Assembly (NCBI GenBank): GCA_964420035.1 | Contig: CAYQQR010000024.1 | Coordinates: 1 to 58,310, forward strand | Reading direction: 5' to 3' | Origin: CAYQQR01 sp964420035 | GTDB taxonomy: Bacteria > Bacteroidota > Bacteroidia > Bacteroidales > SM23-62 | Length of the DNA stretch: 58,310 nt | Shown: piece by piece, positions 17,365 through 26,833 of the stretch | Layout: each line of letters begins with the position of its first letter | Position numbering within the stretch: position 1 is the stretch's first letter | The notes under the pieces: generated by a model | Seen by the model: only the letters and a program-made list of their open reading frames with translations | Told to the model about the DNA's origin: nothing | Database searches by the model: none | Position numbers and translations under genes: made by a program

Positions 17365-20300
17365 CTATTTACTCTTATCCGGCGCCTCTGGAATTGGGGG
17401 AACCGGGGTATACTGCTCATCCAGCTGTTCCAGGATGACCTCGATGGCTTTGTTAAGCTGATCATCAATACCCTGGTATTCACGGGCCGGGTCGTTATCG
17501 ATGACAATATCCGGTTCAACACCCACACCCTCGATGATCCACGCGGATTCACCGGAAGCATAATGTGCAAATTCGGGTTTGTTCAGTGAGCCGCTGTCAA
17601 TGAAAGGCAGGCTGCCGCGTATGCCGACCACACCTCCCCAGGTGCGTGTCCCTATGATGGTTCCCAGGTCAAGTTTCTTGAACTGGTAAGGGAAGAGATC
17701 CCCGTCCGATGCCGAGGCATAATTGATCAGCAGTACCTTGGGACCGAGTACCATTTCATTGGGTACCGGGAATCCCATGTCAATACCCCGCATCATCTGG
17801 GCATGGGTCATCACCCGCCTCAGCCTTTCGATGATCATTGGGGAAACATTGCCCCCGCCATTACCGCGGTCGTCGATGATCATACCTTTCTTGTCAAGTA
17901 ACTGGGGATAGAAATATTCCGCAAAAATATTGAGTCCTGTCGGTCCCATATCCGGGATATGAATGTACCCGATCTGGCCGCCGGTTTTTTCATTGACCGT
18001 ATTAATGTTATTCTGAACCCAGTTATAATAGTAAAGTTGGGCCTCGTCGTCGATGGGCACGACCAGTACCTTACGGCTTCCGGAGAGGGAAGGTTTGCTG
18101 TTGACCCTTAGTTCCACCTTCTTACCGGCCTTGTCCACCAGCATACTGTAGAGATCCTTTACTTCTTTGGTACTGTTGCCATTAACGGCCAGGATGTAAT
18201 GGTTTTCTTTCACGTTTACCCCGACCTCGGTAAGGGGCGACCTGAGTTTTTTGTCCCAATTGGCCCCCTTGAGGATCTTATCGACTTTAAAGTAACCGGA
18301 TGCGTCCTTGCTGATATCTGCTCCGAGCAATCCGGCTTTAACGCGTTCCGGTGAAGGACGGTCTTCTCCCGAGAGTACGTAGGCATGTCCTACATTCAAC
18401 TCACCGATCATTTCTCCGATAACATAGGTCAGGTCATTGCGGTGAGCGATATGGGGCACCAGGGGCTGGTACTTTTGCTTCATAGCCTCCCAATCCAGTC
18501 CATGCATGTTCTCAACATAAAAGAAATCCCGCAATTGCCGCCAGCTTTCATCGAAGATCTGGGCCCATTCTTTCTGGTAGTCGACATGCACCTTCATTTC
18601 CGAAAGGTCCATGGGTTTATCCATACTGATACTTCCCGAAGGGGCATCGATGATCGCGTATTGATCGCCTTTTTTGACGAGCATCTTGGACTGGTTTGCA
18701 GAAAGACGGAACTGTATATTCTGTCCCAGCTCAGTTTCCTTCTTTTTTTTCAGGTCAAACACCTTGGCTTGGAATCCATTGCCACCGGTGGCCATGTAGA
18801 GATAATAGATCTTGTCCTTAGCGGGTTGCAGACTGAAATAGTTGCCGTCTTCCACGGGAAGGGCGAGGATCCTTTCGCCTATCCCTTCCAGGTCAATACG
18901 GGTCACTTTAGAATCCGTATCTTTTTCCCCTTTCTTATCCTCTTTTTTTTCGATATCATCATTTTCGGGAGCAAAGGGATTGGGGATCTCTTCCGAAAGG
19001 GTCACCAGGTAGATCTTTTCCATGTTTACATAAGCATGGTTCCATTCCGTGTTGGAATAAACCGGGTTGAAATTCCTGGAAGAGGAGAAATACAGGTATT
19101 TTCCGTCAGGTGAGAAAGCGACATTGTCGCTGTCATAGAAACCGTCGGTTACCGGTGTGATCTTACCGGATTCCAGATTATAAAGGTATACGGCATCGAA
19201 ACCGTTTTTCTCAGTATCGGTGAAAACGATCCATTTACTGTCGGGCGACCAGTCATAGTCCCTGAGTTCTCCCAGTTCTCCCTGTCTTACCAGGGTGACC
19301 TTCTTATCCTCGATGTGGACATAGCGCAAGCGGAATTTCCTGTCGCTCCAAAGGATATTTTTACTGTCGGGCGACCATTTGATGCTGTACATATAATTTT
19401 GGTTTCCGGATGTCAATTGAACCGGTTCCCCCGAGCCATCGTGCTTCTGCATGCAGATCTCGTATTCCCCGGTTTGGTCCGATAAATAGGCTATATATTT
19501 CCCATCGGGCGACCAAACGGCTTCCCGTTCATGTACACCGGGGGTAGAGGTCAGGTTCCTTGTAAATCCATTTTCTGCAGGCAGGGTGAATATTTCTCCG
19601 CGGGCACTCAACAGGGCCCTTTCACCGTCAGGAGAAAGGTCCCTGTCCCGTATAAATTTGCTTGCATCCTTGAATTCATTCCGGGCAAACAGTTGGTCGT
19701 TATGGATGTATACCGGTACCTGCTCGTAATCACCCGAAGCCAGGTGGAACTTGTACAAGTAACCTCCGTTCTCAAACACGATGTATTCCTTTCCCAGGGA
19801 GGGGAACTTGATGTCGTATTTCGTGAAATCAGTCAGTTTCTCCGTCTCACCGGTCCGGGTGTGATATACAAAAAGATTCATGGTGCGATCCCGGTCGGAG
19901 AGAAAATATATATCGTCACCGTGCCACATGGGTATAATATCCTGAACTTCGTTTTCTGTAATATTAACCGTTTCCCTGGTTTCAAAATCATGGATCCAGA
20001 TCTCGTCGGCCATCCCGCCCCGGTAATATTTCCAGGTCCTGAATTCCCTGAATATCCGGTTGTAAGCCAGCTTCTTGCCATCCGGTGAATAGGAGCAGAA
20101 GCCTCCGCTTGGCAGGGGTAGTTGCTCCGATAAGCCGCCTTCCTGGGGTACTGAAAAAAGCTGGCCGATGAAAGAATTGAAAGATACGCTCCTGGACCTG
20201 TAGGTGATTCCCTTCCCGTCCGGCGTCCAGGCCATCACAATGTTGTTGGGTCCCATACGGTCGGCAATATCGTCCCGGCCGAGTGTGGCGGTATGGGTTA

Positions 20301-20601
20301 ATCTTTTGGGTACCCCTCCCCTGGCGGGGATGGTATACACTTCGGTGTTCCCGTCATACTGCCCTGTAAAGGCAATGGTTTGGCCGTCGGGAGAAAAGCG
20401 GGCGAACATTTCATATCCTTCATCTGATGTTAACCTTCTTGCTGTTCCTCCTTCGCTGCTTACCGAGTAAAGGTCACCGGCATAAGTAAAGACGATCTGA
20501 TCGCCGAATATGGTTGGAAACCTGAGAAGCCCCGTCCCCTCTTGCGCCAGCAAACCGGCGCTGAACATTAAAAAGAACAAAAACTGGAATATAAGTTTCA
20601 T
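17365..20601 (-). CDS. Tricorn-like S41 serine protease with PD40 propeller
   Basis: The chosen start is the ATG at 20601, giving 1078 residues and a clean signal peptide (MKLIFQFLFFLMFSAGLLAQ); an upstream ATG at 20637 would bury it. Several PD40 repeats (FSPDGQTIAF, WSPDGKYIAYLSD, WSPDSKWIVFTD, FSPDGKYLYFSS) form N-terminal propellers. A tricorn core domain, a PDZ-like segment and an S41 catalytic domain follow, with DRGNGGGN and YASASDGD, where the serine near residue 965 is the likely nucleophile. It probably degrades peptides in the periplasm. The gene is convergent with the preceding OmpA-type gene, 37 nt apart, with no clear terminator between them. Confidence 0.92.
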   Translation of the reverse strand: MKLIFQFLFFLMFSAGLLAQEGTGLLRFPTIFGDQIVFTYAGDLYSVSSEGGTARRLTSDEGYEMFARFSPDGQTIAFTGQYDGNTEVYTIPARGGVPKRLTHTATLGRDDIADRMGPNNIVMAWTPDGKGITYRSRSVSFNSFIGQLFSVPQEGGLSEQLPLPSGGFCSYSPDGKKLAYNRIFREFRTWKYYRGGMADEIWIHDFETRETVNITENEVQDIIPMWHGDDIYFLSDRDRTMNLFVYHTRTGETEKLTDFTKYDIKFPSLGKEYIVFENGGYLYKFHLASGDYEQVPVYIHNDQLFARNEFKDASKFIRDRDLSPDGERALLSARGEIFTLPAENGFTRNLTSTPGVHEREAVWSPDGKYIAYLSDQTGEYEICMQKHDGSGEPVQLTSGNQNYMYSIKWSPDSKNILWSDRKFRLRYVHIEDKKVTLVRQGELGELRDYDWSPDSKWIVFTDTEKNGFDAVYLYNLESGKITPVTDGFYDSDNVAFSPDGKYLYFSSSRNFNPVYSNTEWNHAYVNMEKIYLVTLSEEIPNPFAPENDDIEKKEDKKGEKDTDSKVTRIDLEGIGERILALPVEDGNYFSLQPAKDKIYYLYMATGGNGFQAKVFDLKKKKETELGQNIQFRLSANQSKMLVKKGDQYAIIDAPSGSISMDKPMDLSEMKVHVDYQKEWAQIFDESWRQLRDFFYVENMHGLDWEAMKQKYQPLVPHIAHRNDLTYVIGEMIGELNVGHAYVLSGEDRPSPERVKAGLLGADISKDASGYFKVDKILKGANWDKKLRSPLTEVGVNVKENHYILAVNGNSTKEVKDLYSMLVDKAGKKVELRVNSKPSLSGSRKVLVVPIDDEAQLYYYNWVQNNINTVNEKTGGQIGYIHIPDMGPTGLNIFAEYFYPQLLDKKGMIIDDRGNGGGNVSPMIIERLRRVMTHAQMMRGIDMGFPVPNEMVLGPKVLLINYASASDGDLFPYQFKKLDLGTIIGTRTWGGVVGIRGSLPFIDSGSLNKPEFAHYASGESAWIIEGVGVEPDIVIDNDPAREYQGIDDQLNKAIEVILEQLDEQYTPVPPIPEAPDKSK

Positions 20602-20727
20602 GATTAAGAATTTTAAATTAGCTCTGAAGTGAAGCAAACAAAAACAAATATAACATTTCCTTAACCACGGGAAGTCATTCCGAATATGCTGTTGAAAATA
20701 ATCTCAGGAATAATGCGGTATGCTGAT

Positions 20728-20735
20728 TATATTTG
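20728..20735 (+). promoter_or_regulatory. Bacteroidota -7 element TATATTTG
   Basis: This is a TAnnTTTG match about 22 nt before the preferred start codon of the GH3-beta-lactamase gene. It supports the start at 20758 over the in-frame ATG at 20686. No convincing -33 TTTG was found. Confidence 0.5.
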
Positions 20736-20757
20736 CAATTTTCAGTCTGTGCCCGAT

Positions 20758-23700
20758 ATGAACCGTTTACCGTCGATATGGATATTGTTATCGGTTTTTC
20801 TTCTTACAGGCTCGGGAAATCCCGGTCAGGAGAAAATGGGAAGGAAAGGAAATGTTCCCGTGGATCCACCATTTCTCAGGGAATCCGATCCCTGGGTGGA
20901 TTCGGTGTTTGCCTCCCTTTCAGAGGAGGAAAGGATTGCCCAGATGCTTATGATTGCAGCATATTCGAACAGGGGAGAGGACCACCTGGAGCATTTGAAA
21001 AAAACCATAGTAAAATACAAACCGGGGGGGGTCATTATGTTTCAGGGCACTCCTTCCCGTCAGTTGAAGATGGTCAGGGAACTTCAGTCTGTCAGCAAAA
21101 TCCCTTTGCTGATGGCCCAGGATGCCGAGTGGGGTCTGGGGATGCGGTTGGACAGCATTCCCGATTTCCCTCACCAATTGAGCCTTGGGGCCATTGAGGA
21201 TGATTCCCTGATATTCAGCATGGGACGGTTCATCGGACGGCAGTTGAAACGAACGGGTATCCATTTCAATTTCGCCCCTGTGGTGGATGTGAATACCAAT
21301 CCAAGGAACCCGGTGATCAATTATCGTTCATTCGGAGAAAATCCCGAAAGGGTTGCGGCAAAAGGGATCGCGTATTTTAAGGGTTTACAGTCGGAACACG
21401 TGCTTTCTGCAGCCAAGCATTTTCCCGGTCATGGCGATACCGACACCGACTCCCATTACGCCCTGCCACTGATCAGGCATAACCGGCAGCACCTGGATTC
21501 AACCGAGTTGCTGCCCTTCAGGGAGGCCATAGAACATGGAATTACGGGGATCATGGTGGCCCACCTGAATGTTTCGGCATTGGATTCCACCCCCTTCCTT
21601 GCATCTTCGTTATCCAGAAAGATCGTGACCGGACTTTTGCAGGAAGAAATGGGTTTCAAGGGTCTGATAACCACGGATGCCATGAATATGCGGGGTGTTG
21701 GGAATCATCACAAGCCGGGTGATGCAGAAGCCCTGGCGGCCCGGGCGGGCAACGACATCATTTTGATGCCCTCGGATATATCCAGGACCATTCATTCCAT
21801 AAAAAGAGCGATACGGAGGGGAGAGATCAGTATGGAAGAAATCAACAGGCGATGTAAAAAGATTTTGCGTACCAAAAAATGGATCGGCCTGGACAGCATG
21901 ATCCTGCCTCCTGTAAAAGGCCTCTACCGTGATCTGCTCAGCCCTGAAGAAAAACTCCTTCAGGTCAGACTGGCAGAAGCCTCTTTAACCCTCCTGGAGA
22001 ACAAAAACGAGATCATTCCCTTTACCGACCTGGCCGGACAGAATTATTATGCACTTTCCATCGGTACCGACAGCCTGAACGAGTTTCGTAAATACCTGGA
22101 ACTGTACACGGCCATCGAGGGGCAATCCATTCCTCATTTCATGGCCGACAGTTTTGATATCCGGTTCAAAGGACTGGAGAAGCCCATCGACCGGCTTATC
22201 GTCAGTTTGCATGCCCATTCCATGAGCCATGCGGGCCATTTCGGTATCCCTGCAGCCAGCTGGGCCCTGGTCGACCGCCTTAACCAACGCTACCATGTTA
22301 GTCTTGTGATCTTCGGGAATCCATACTGCCTGGACGATCTCACCAGGTATCCCTACCCTGAGGCTTTGCTTATGGCCTACCAGGACAATGTTTACAGTCA
22401 GCGCATGGCTGCCCAGGCCCTGTTCGGCGGCTTTCCGGTGAACGGTAAAATGCCAGTAAGTGCCGGCAAGTACAGGGAAGGCAGCGGCATGAATACGGAA
22501 GGCTATTTCCGTCTTCGTTATTCCGTACCCGAAGATGTTGATATGGAGAGCGGAATGCTCAATAAAATCGATTCCCTGGCTCAGGATGCCATTGAACAAA
22601 GGGCCATGCCAGGATGCCAGGTACTTGTGGCCCGCAACAATGCCGTGGTCTATCATAAAACATTCGGGCACCATAGTTATGGCAGTTTACGGGAAGTCCG
22701 GTGGGACGACCTGTATGATATAGCTTCCATTACCAAGATCGTTGCTACGGTGCCGACCATCATGCAGTTCGTGGATAAAGGTCTCATTGACGTGGAAGAC
22801 TCCCTGAAGACCTATCTGCCCGTAACCGACACTTCCGAAAAAGGCGACCTGGTACTGAAGGATATACTGGCCCATCGGGCCGGACTGCAGGCCTGGATAC
22901 CCTTCTACCGCTCGACCCTTCATCCCATCATCCCCGGTGAACCCCTGCTTGCCAAGCGTTTTTCCGATTCCCATCCCATTAAACTGGGCGCCCATTCGTA
23001 CCTGAACAGGAACATCAGTTTTAAGCCGGATGCTTTTCGCGGGGAATACAGCCCGGAATATCCTGTAAAGGTGGCGGAGGATATCTATCTGAACCGGCAA
23101 TACCGCGACAGCATCATGATAACTATATTGCGGTCCGAACTTAAAGAAAACGGTAACTACCGGTACAGCGATCTGGGGTATTACCTCTTCCAGAGAATGA
23201 TAGAGGATATGACTGGAAAATCGCTCTATCATTACGTTTATCATAATTTCTACATTCCATTGGGTATGAATCTGACCGGTTACCTGCCCCTGAATCGCTT
23301 TCCCAAATCAAGGATCATTCCGACAGAGCACGATATCTACTGGCGCAAACAATTGCTGCAGGGATACGTGCACGATCCCGGTGCTGCCATGCTTGGAGGC
23401 GTGGCAGGTCATGCCGGTGTTTTTTCCAACGCGAACGACCTGGCCAAGATCATGCAGATGTATCTCAACGGGGGAAGCTACGGAAAACAGCAATATATCC
23501 GTGAAGAAACCCTGGAATACTTCAATACATGCCACTTTGAGGAGGAAGATAACCGGCGCGGACTGGGCTTTGATAAACCCCAGTTGAACGGAGAAGAACC
23601 CGGTCCGGTTTGTGACCGTGCCTCGCCGGTAAGTTTCGGTCATGCCGGTTTTACCGGAACCATCGCCTGGGCCGACCCTGCTACCGGATTGATCTACGTC

Positions 23701-23805
23701 TTTCTTTCCAACCGTCTCTTTCCCGACCAGTTCAACCAGAAGCTTGTGGAAATGGATGTCAGAACCAATATCCAGGAGGTGATCTATCAGTCGCTCACTG
23801 ATTAG
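20758..23805 (+). CDS. GH3 beta-N-acetylglucosaminidase fused to class C-type serine hydrolase
   Basis: This 1015-residue exported protein starts at ATG 20758, which places a signal peptide (SIWILLSVFLLTGSG) at the N-terminus. Residues about 45-370 form a GH3 barrel of the NagZ type: KHFPGHGDTDTDSH from 220 has the His-Asp dyad and TDAMNMRG at 306-313 has nucleophile Asp307. A GH3-C-like domain follows. Residues about 600-1015 form a beta-lactamase/DD-peptidase-like domain with SITK (Ser657, Lys660), YSD near YRYSDLGYY, and HAGFTGT. Together they could trim both glycan and peptide parts of cell-wall fragments. This domain order is known in Bacteroidota. Confidence 0.9.
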   Translation: MNRLPSIWILLSVFLLTGSGNPGQEKMGRKGNVPVDPPFLRESDPWVDSVFASLSEEERIAQMLMIAAYSNRGEDHLEHLKKTIVKYKPGGVIMFQGTPSRQLKMVRELQSVSKIPLLMAQDAEWGLGMRLDSIPDFPHQLSLGAIEDDSLIFSMGRFIGRQLKRTGIHFNFAPVVDVNTNPRNPVINYRSFGENPERVAAKGIAYFKGLQSEHVLSAAKHFPGHGDTDTDSHYALPLIRHNRQHLDSTELLPFREAIEHGITGIMVAHLNVSALDSTPFLASSLSRKIVTGLLQEEMGFKGLITTDAMNMRGVGNHHKPGDAEALAARAGNDIILMPSDISRTIHSIKRAIRRGEISMEEINRRCKKILRTKKWIGLDSMILPPVKGLYRDLLSPEEKLLQVRLAEASLTLLENKNEIIPFTDLAGQNYYALSIGTDSLNEFRKYLELYTAIEGQSIPHFMADSFDIRFKGLEKPIDRLIVSLHAHSMSHAGHFGIPAASWALVDRLNQRYHVSLVIFGNPYCLDDLTRYPYPEALLMAYQDNVYSQRMAAQALFGGFPVNGKMPVSAGKYREGSGMNTEGYFRLRYSVPEDVDMESGMLNKIDSLAQDAIEQRAMPGCQVLVARNNAVVYHKTFGHHSYGSLREVRWDDLYDIASITKIVATVPTIMQFVDKGLIDVEDSLKTYLPVTDTSEKGDLVLKDILAHRAGLQAWIPFYRSTLHPIIPGEPLLAKRFSDSHPIKLGAHSYLNRNISFKPDAFRGEYSPEYPVKVAEDIYLNRQYRDSIMITILRSELKENGNYRYSDLGYYLFQRMIEDMTGKSLYHYVYHNFYIPLGMNLTGYLPLNRFPKSRIIPTEHDIYWRKQLLQGYVHDPGAAMLGGVAGHAGVFSNANDLAKIMQMYLNGGSYGKQQYIREETLEYFNTCHFEEEDNRRGLGFDKPQLNGEEPGPVCDRASPVSFGHAGFTGTIAWADPATGLIYVFLSNRLFPDQFNQKLVEMDVRTNIQEVIYQSLTD

Positions 23806-23967
23806 TTTTTAACCGATTTTCTTCTGAATGAAGGCTGGTTCGTTTTTGACGGATAGCTACTGGCCTCTGGTTTCTGGCCAGCAACCAGTAACCAGCATAT
23901 GTTAAAGAATATATCCAATTGTTTATTACCTCTGACAAAAATCAGAAATCTGCATTCTTTCCGGAGA

Positions 23968-23975
23968 TAACTTTG
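23968..23975 (+). promoter_or_regulatory. Bacteroidota -7 element TAACTTTG
   Basis: This is a TAnnTTTG match 31 nt before the methylmalonyl-CoA epimerase start. No -33 element is evident. Confidence 0.5.
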
Positions 23976-24006
23976 TACTATTCTTCGGAACAAATCAGCT
24001 AATGAC

Positions 24007-24411
24007 ATGAGAATTGACAAAATAGAACACATCGGTATTGCCGTTGACAATCTGCCTGCAGCCATTGCATATTATGAAAATGTACTTGGACTGGATTGTT
24101 ATAAGCAGGAGGAAGTGCCGGACCAGAAAGTCAGGACCGCCTTTTTCAAGGTAGGGGAAACCAAGATAGAGCTGCTGGAAAGTACCGATCCGCGAGGCCC
24201 GGTCGGTAAATTCATTGAAAAAAAGGGACCGGGGATCCATCATATCGCCTTTGCTGTTGATAACGCGGGCGCCGCCCTTAAAGAAGCAGAAGAAAAAGGT
24301 ATTCATTTGATCGACCATAAGTCCAGAAAAGGAGCGGAAGAGCTGAACATCGGCTTCCTCCACCCCAAATCAACCTTCGGGGTATTGACCGAATTCTGCT
24401 CGGAAGATTAA
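24007..24411 (+). CDS. mce: Methylmalonyl-CoA epimerase
   Basis: This 134-residue glyoxalase-fold protein has KIEHIGIAVDNLPAA at the N-terminus (metal His), KIELLES with a metal Glu, GPGIHHIAFAVDN with the second His, and FLHPKS..GVLTEF at the end. It interconverts (2R)- and (2S)-methylmalonyl-CoA in the succinate-propionate pathway or propionate catabolism. In many Bacteroidota it is followed by the methylmalonyl-CoA decarboxylase/propionyl-CoA carboxylase genes. Here only a 5' remnant of such a gene follows. Confidence 0.93.
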   Translation: MRIDKIEHIGIAVDNLPAAIAYYENVLGLDCYKQEEVPDQKVRTAFFKVGETKIELLESTDPRGPVGKFIEKKGPGIHHIAFAVDNAGAALKEAEEKGIHLIDHKSRKGAEELNIGFLHPKSTFGVLTEFCSED

Positions 24412-24418
24412 CAACCGC

Positions 24419-24616
24419 ATGACAATAATACCTATGAACCAGCAAGACCGGATTAAACAACTGATCGACCTTCGGGAAAAAGCCAAACTGGGCGGTGGAG
24501 GGGAACGCGTAGCTGCCCAGCATGAAAAAGGAAAGCAAACCAAAACACCCCGCCTGGTGCGTTCCGAGGTGCCCGGGCCGGGTAAACTTAGGATAGACAA
24601 AAAAGAAGGGTATTAA
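24419..24616 (+). pseudogene. Truncated 5' remnant of acyl-CoA carboxyltransferase (mmdA/pccB-like)
   Basis: The reading frame gives 65 residues; ATG 24434 is the more natural start. MNQQDRIKQLIDLREKAKL followed by GGGGERVAAQHEKGK matches the conserved N-terminus of methylmalonyl-CoA decarboxylase alpha / propionyl-CoA carboxylase beta subunits, which normally run over 500 residues. After QHEKGK the expected LTARERI is missing, and an unrelated 20-residue tail leads to a stop. Its position 7 nt after the epimerase gene matches the usual operon order. It is best read as the leftover of an internal deletion. A small expressed peptide cannot be excluded. Confidence 0.7.
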
Positions 24617-24640
24617 GATGTTTTGATTCAATCTATTTAA

Positions 24641-24648
24641 TACTTTTG
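24641..24648 (+). promoter_or_regulatory. Bacteroidota -7 element TACTTTTG
   Basis: This TAnnTTTG match is about 30 nt upstream of the following lipoprotein gene. A TTTG at 24622-24625 lies 15 nt upstream, somewhat closer than the usual 19-21 nt. Confidence 0.5.
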
Positions 24649-24677
24649 TGGTCAAATAATCCCAAAATTCAAGAAAA

Positions 24678-25559
24678 ATGAAAAAACTGACTTTACTGTT
24701 TGCAGCATTTGTTATCATGTTTGGCGGTTTGTTCACAGGCTGTGAAGACGCTGCCGAAGCCGAAGGGCCCACCCTGAGTTTCTTCGCCGGTAATCAGCAG
24801 GAATTCATAACAAGCGATGTTACCGTTGACCCCGGGGCAGTACTCCGGTTTTCATGGCTGGCCGTAAAAGGCGATAAGAACCTGACCAGTATGGAAGTGA
24901 CCAGAGACGGTGCTTACCTGGCAGGTTATCCCGATGAGGTTATTCCCAATGACAACTACAGGGATACCCTGATTACGGAAGCCCCGATCAACAATGGCTA
25001 TTATTTATATGCCTTTGAGGTATTCGACAGAAATGAAAATTCCGCTGTCAAAGAATTCACCATAACCGTTTCCGTTGAAGCTGCCGATGAACACCAGGCT
25101 ACACTTGGTGCTCAGAACAACGCCCAGTCCGGAAGCTCCTTTGCTTCCTCCAACGGGCAGGTCTACAAGTTGGCAGATGCAGCCGCCAATTCCGATGTTA
25201 TTGATTTTGTATATTTCTATGGAGCAACCAATGCAGCAACCTTGTCGGCCCCGGATAACCTGACCGATTTGAACGAGGTTTTCGGCACAGGCGGAAATGC
25301 ACCGGCCAATTGGTCTACCAACAACGACACCCGCTTTGCGACCACAACCAAATCCGCGTCTGCATTTGATGATATCGAAGCTTCTTCCGAACTTATTCCG
25401 GCTTCTGAACCATCAGATAACAAAGCCAATCAGCTTGCTGCTGATGATGTGATTGCTTTCAAGACAGCCGGTGGAAAATACGGTTTGATCAAAGTGGTTT
25501 CCATCGATGGTGCCAGCAATACCGGTTCAATTACCATAGTCGTCAAAGTCCAGCCCTAA
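24678..25559 (+). CDS. Hypothetical lipoprotein
   Basis: This 293-residue protein has a lipoprotein signal (FGGLFTGC, Cys22) and an acidic linker EDAAEAEG. Residues about 30-140 resemble an immunoglobulin-like beta-sandwich ending in AVKEFTITV. Residues 150-293 form a second beta-rich region low in Lys/Arg and rich in Ala, Asn, Ser and Asp. No catalytic motif and no certain family was recognised. A promoter element in front and a strong terminator behind make it a single-gene transcription unit. It is probably displayed on the outer membrane. Confidence 0.75.
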   Translation: MKKLTLLFAAFVIMFGGLFTGCEDAAEAEGPTLSFFAGNQQEFITSDVTVDPGAVLRFSWLAVKGDKNLTSMEVTRDGAYLAGYPDEVIPNDNYRDTLITEAPINNGYYLYAFEVFDRNENSAVKEFTITVSVEAADEHQATLGAQNNAQSGSSFASSNGQVYKLADAAANSDVIDFVYFYGATNAATLSAPDNLTDLNEVFGTGGNAPANWSTNNDTRFATTTKSASAFDDIEASSELIPASEPSDNKANQLAADDVIAFKTAGGKYGLIKVVSIDGASNTGSITIVVKVQP

Positions 25560-25583
25560 AGCTTCTTATACCAGGATGAAAAG

Positions 25584-25612
25584 ACCGTCACGTTCCGCGT
25601 GGCGGTTTTTTT
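25584..25612 (+). terminator. Intrinsic terminator
   Basis: A 9-bp stem ACCGTCACG/CGTGGCGGT (one G-T pair) with loop TTCCG is followed by a run of T. It lies 24 nt after the lipoprotein stop codon. Confidence 0.85.
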
Positions 25613-25639
25613 ATAGTAACTTAGTGGAAAATTCCATAT

Positions 25640-26833
25640 ATGGCTAAAATCGCGACATCAGGAAACCACGGGGAAAAAGTCCGTTCCGATTGCCAGGTAA
25701 GTATTGAACTGAAGAATTCGGGCGGTATACAGGTGGAGCTGGAAAGCAAGGTAGAGGTTCTTTACGGCCGCGGGATCCGCGAGCTCGTCTGTGCCATGAT
25801 GCAGCATTTTACCGTAGAAAATGCCCTGATCTCCATTAAAGATTCCGGTGCGCTGGACTGGGTGATTGCAGCACGGGTTGAGGCGGCAACGCGCCTTTTG
25901 AAGGGGAACATCGAACCATGGCTTCCGGGGAGGATCCCGGAAAACAGGGGTCCGTCTTCCAGCGACAGGTTCCGGACCACCCGGTTGTATCTCCCGGGCA
26001 ATACCCCCAGCATGATGATCAATGCAGGCATCCATAAGCCGGGTGGGATCATTCTTGACCTGGAAGATTCTGTAGCCCCCTCCAAAAAGGCAGAGGCTTG
26101 CCTCCTGGTAAGAAATGCCTTGCGCGGTGTTAATTTCCACGGGGCCGAACGCATGGTCCGGATCAACCAGGTTCCGTCCGGACTGGAAGATTTGGTACAT
26201 GTTGCCGGTCATGGTACCCAAATGATACTCGTCCCCAAATGCGAGTCCGCGGCGCAGGTGCAGCAGGTGAAAGAAAAGCTGAACACTCTGGATTGCAGGG
26301 ATACGATCTGGTTTATGCCCATCATTGAAAGCGCCCTGGGTGTCGAAAAAGCTTTTGAGATAGCAAGCTGTTCCGGTCGCGTTGTTGCCATGGCCCTGGG
26401 TTTGGAGGATCTCACCGCAGACCTTGGTGTACAAAGAACCCATGAAGGAGAAGAGTCGTTCTACGCCCGTACCCGCCTGGTTAATGCCTGCAAGGCTGCA
26501 CGCATCCAGGCCATTGACTCGGTATTTTCAGATGTGGACGATATGGATGCACTGGCAGAAAATGTACGTCGTTCCAAAGCCCTGGGCTTCGAAGGGATGG
26601 GTTGTATTCATCCCAGGCAGGTTCCCGTGGTCGAAATGGCCTTTGCACCGGAAGCCGAAGAGCTCGAGTATGCACTGAAGATAGTGGAGGCAGCGGAAAA
26701 AGCTGAAAAGGAAGGTCTGGGCGTGGTGGCCCTGGGCTCCAGGATGATCGACACACCGGTGGTAAAACGGGCCCGGCGGCTGGTCGAAAGAGCGAAACAA
26801 TATGGTTTAACGGAGGAAAAGAACCCGTCATGA
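25640..26833 (+). CDS. Citrate lyase CitD-CitE fusion (acyl carrier + beta subunit)
   Basis: Residues 1-90 match the citrate lyase acyl carrier CitD: VRSDCQVSIEL supplies Ser16, equivalent to the serine that carries the phosphoribosyl-dephospho-CoA group, and KDSGALDWVIAARVEAA is the typical core. Residues 110-397 match CitE (TTRLYLPGNTPSMM, ILDLEDSVAPSKKAE, VPKCESA), which cleaves citryl-ACP into oxaloacetate and acetyl-ACP. In E. coli and Klebsiella these are separate genes. The fusion fixes a 1:1 ratio. It overlaps citF by 4 nt. The genes for prosthetic group synthesis and acetylation (citC, citG, citX) are not in the window. Confidence 0.88.
   Translation: MAKIATSGNHGEKVRSDCQVSIELKNSGGIQVELESKVEVLYGRGIRELVCAMMQHFTVENALISIKDSGALDWVIAARVEAATRLLKGNIEPWLPGRIPENRGPSSSDRFRTTRLYLPGNTPSMMINAGIHKPGGIILDLEDSVAPSKKAEACLLVRNALRGVNFHGAERMVRINQVPSGLEDLVHVAGHGTQMILVPKCESAAQVQQVKEKLNTLDCRDTIWFMPIIESALGVEKAFEIASCSGRVVAMALGLEDLTADLGVQRTHEGEESFYARTRLVNACKAARIQAIDSVFSDVDDMDALAENVRRSKALGFEGMGCIHPRQVPVVEMAFAPEAEELEYALKIVEAAEKAEKEGLGVVALGSRMIDTPVVKRARRLVERAKQYGLTEEKNPS

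Noticed and set aside
18385..19113. Plus-strand frame of 242 codons inside the S41 peptidase gene
   Set aside because: It is antisense to PD40 and PDZ regions of a clear 1078-residue protease and shows only low-complexity hydrophobic translation.
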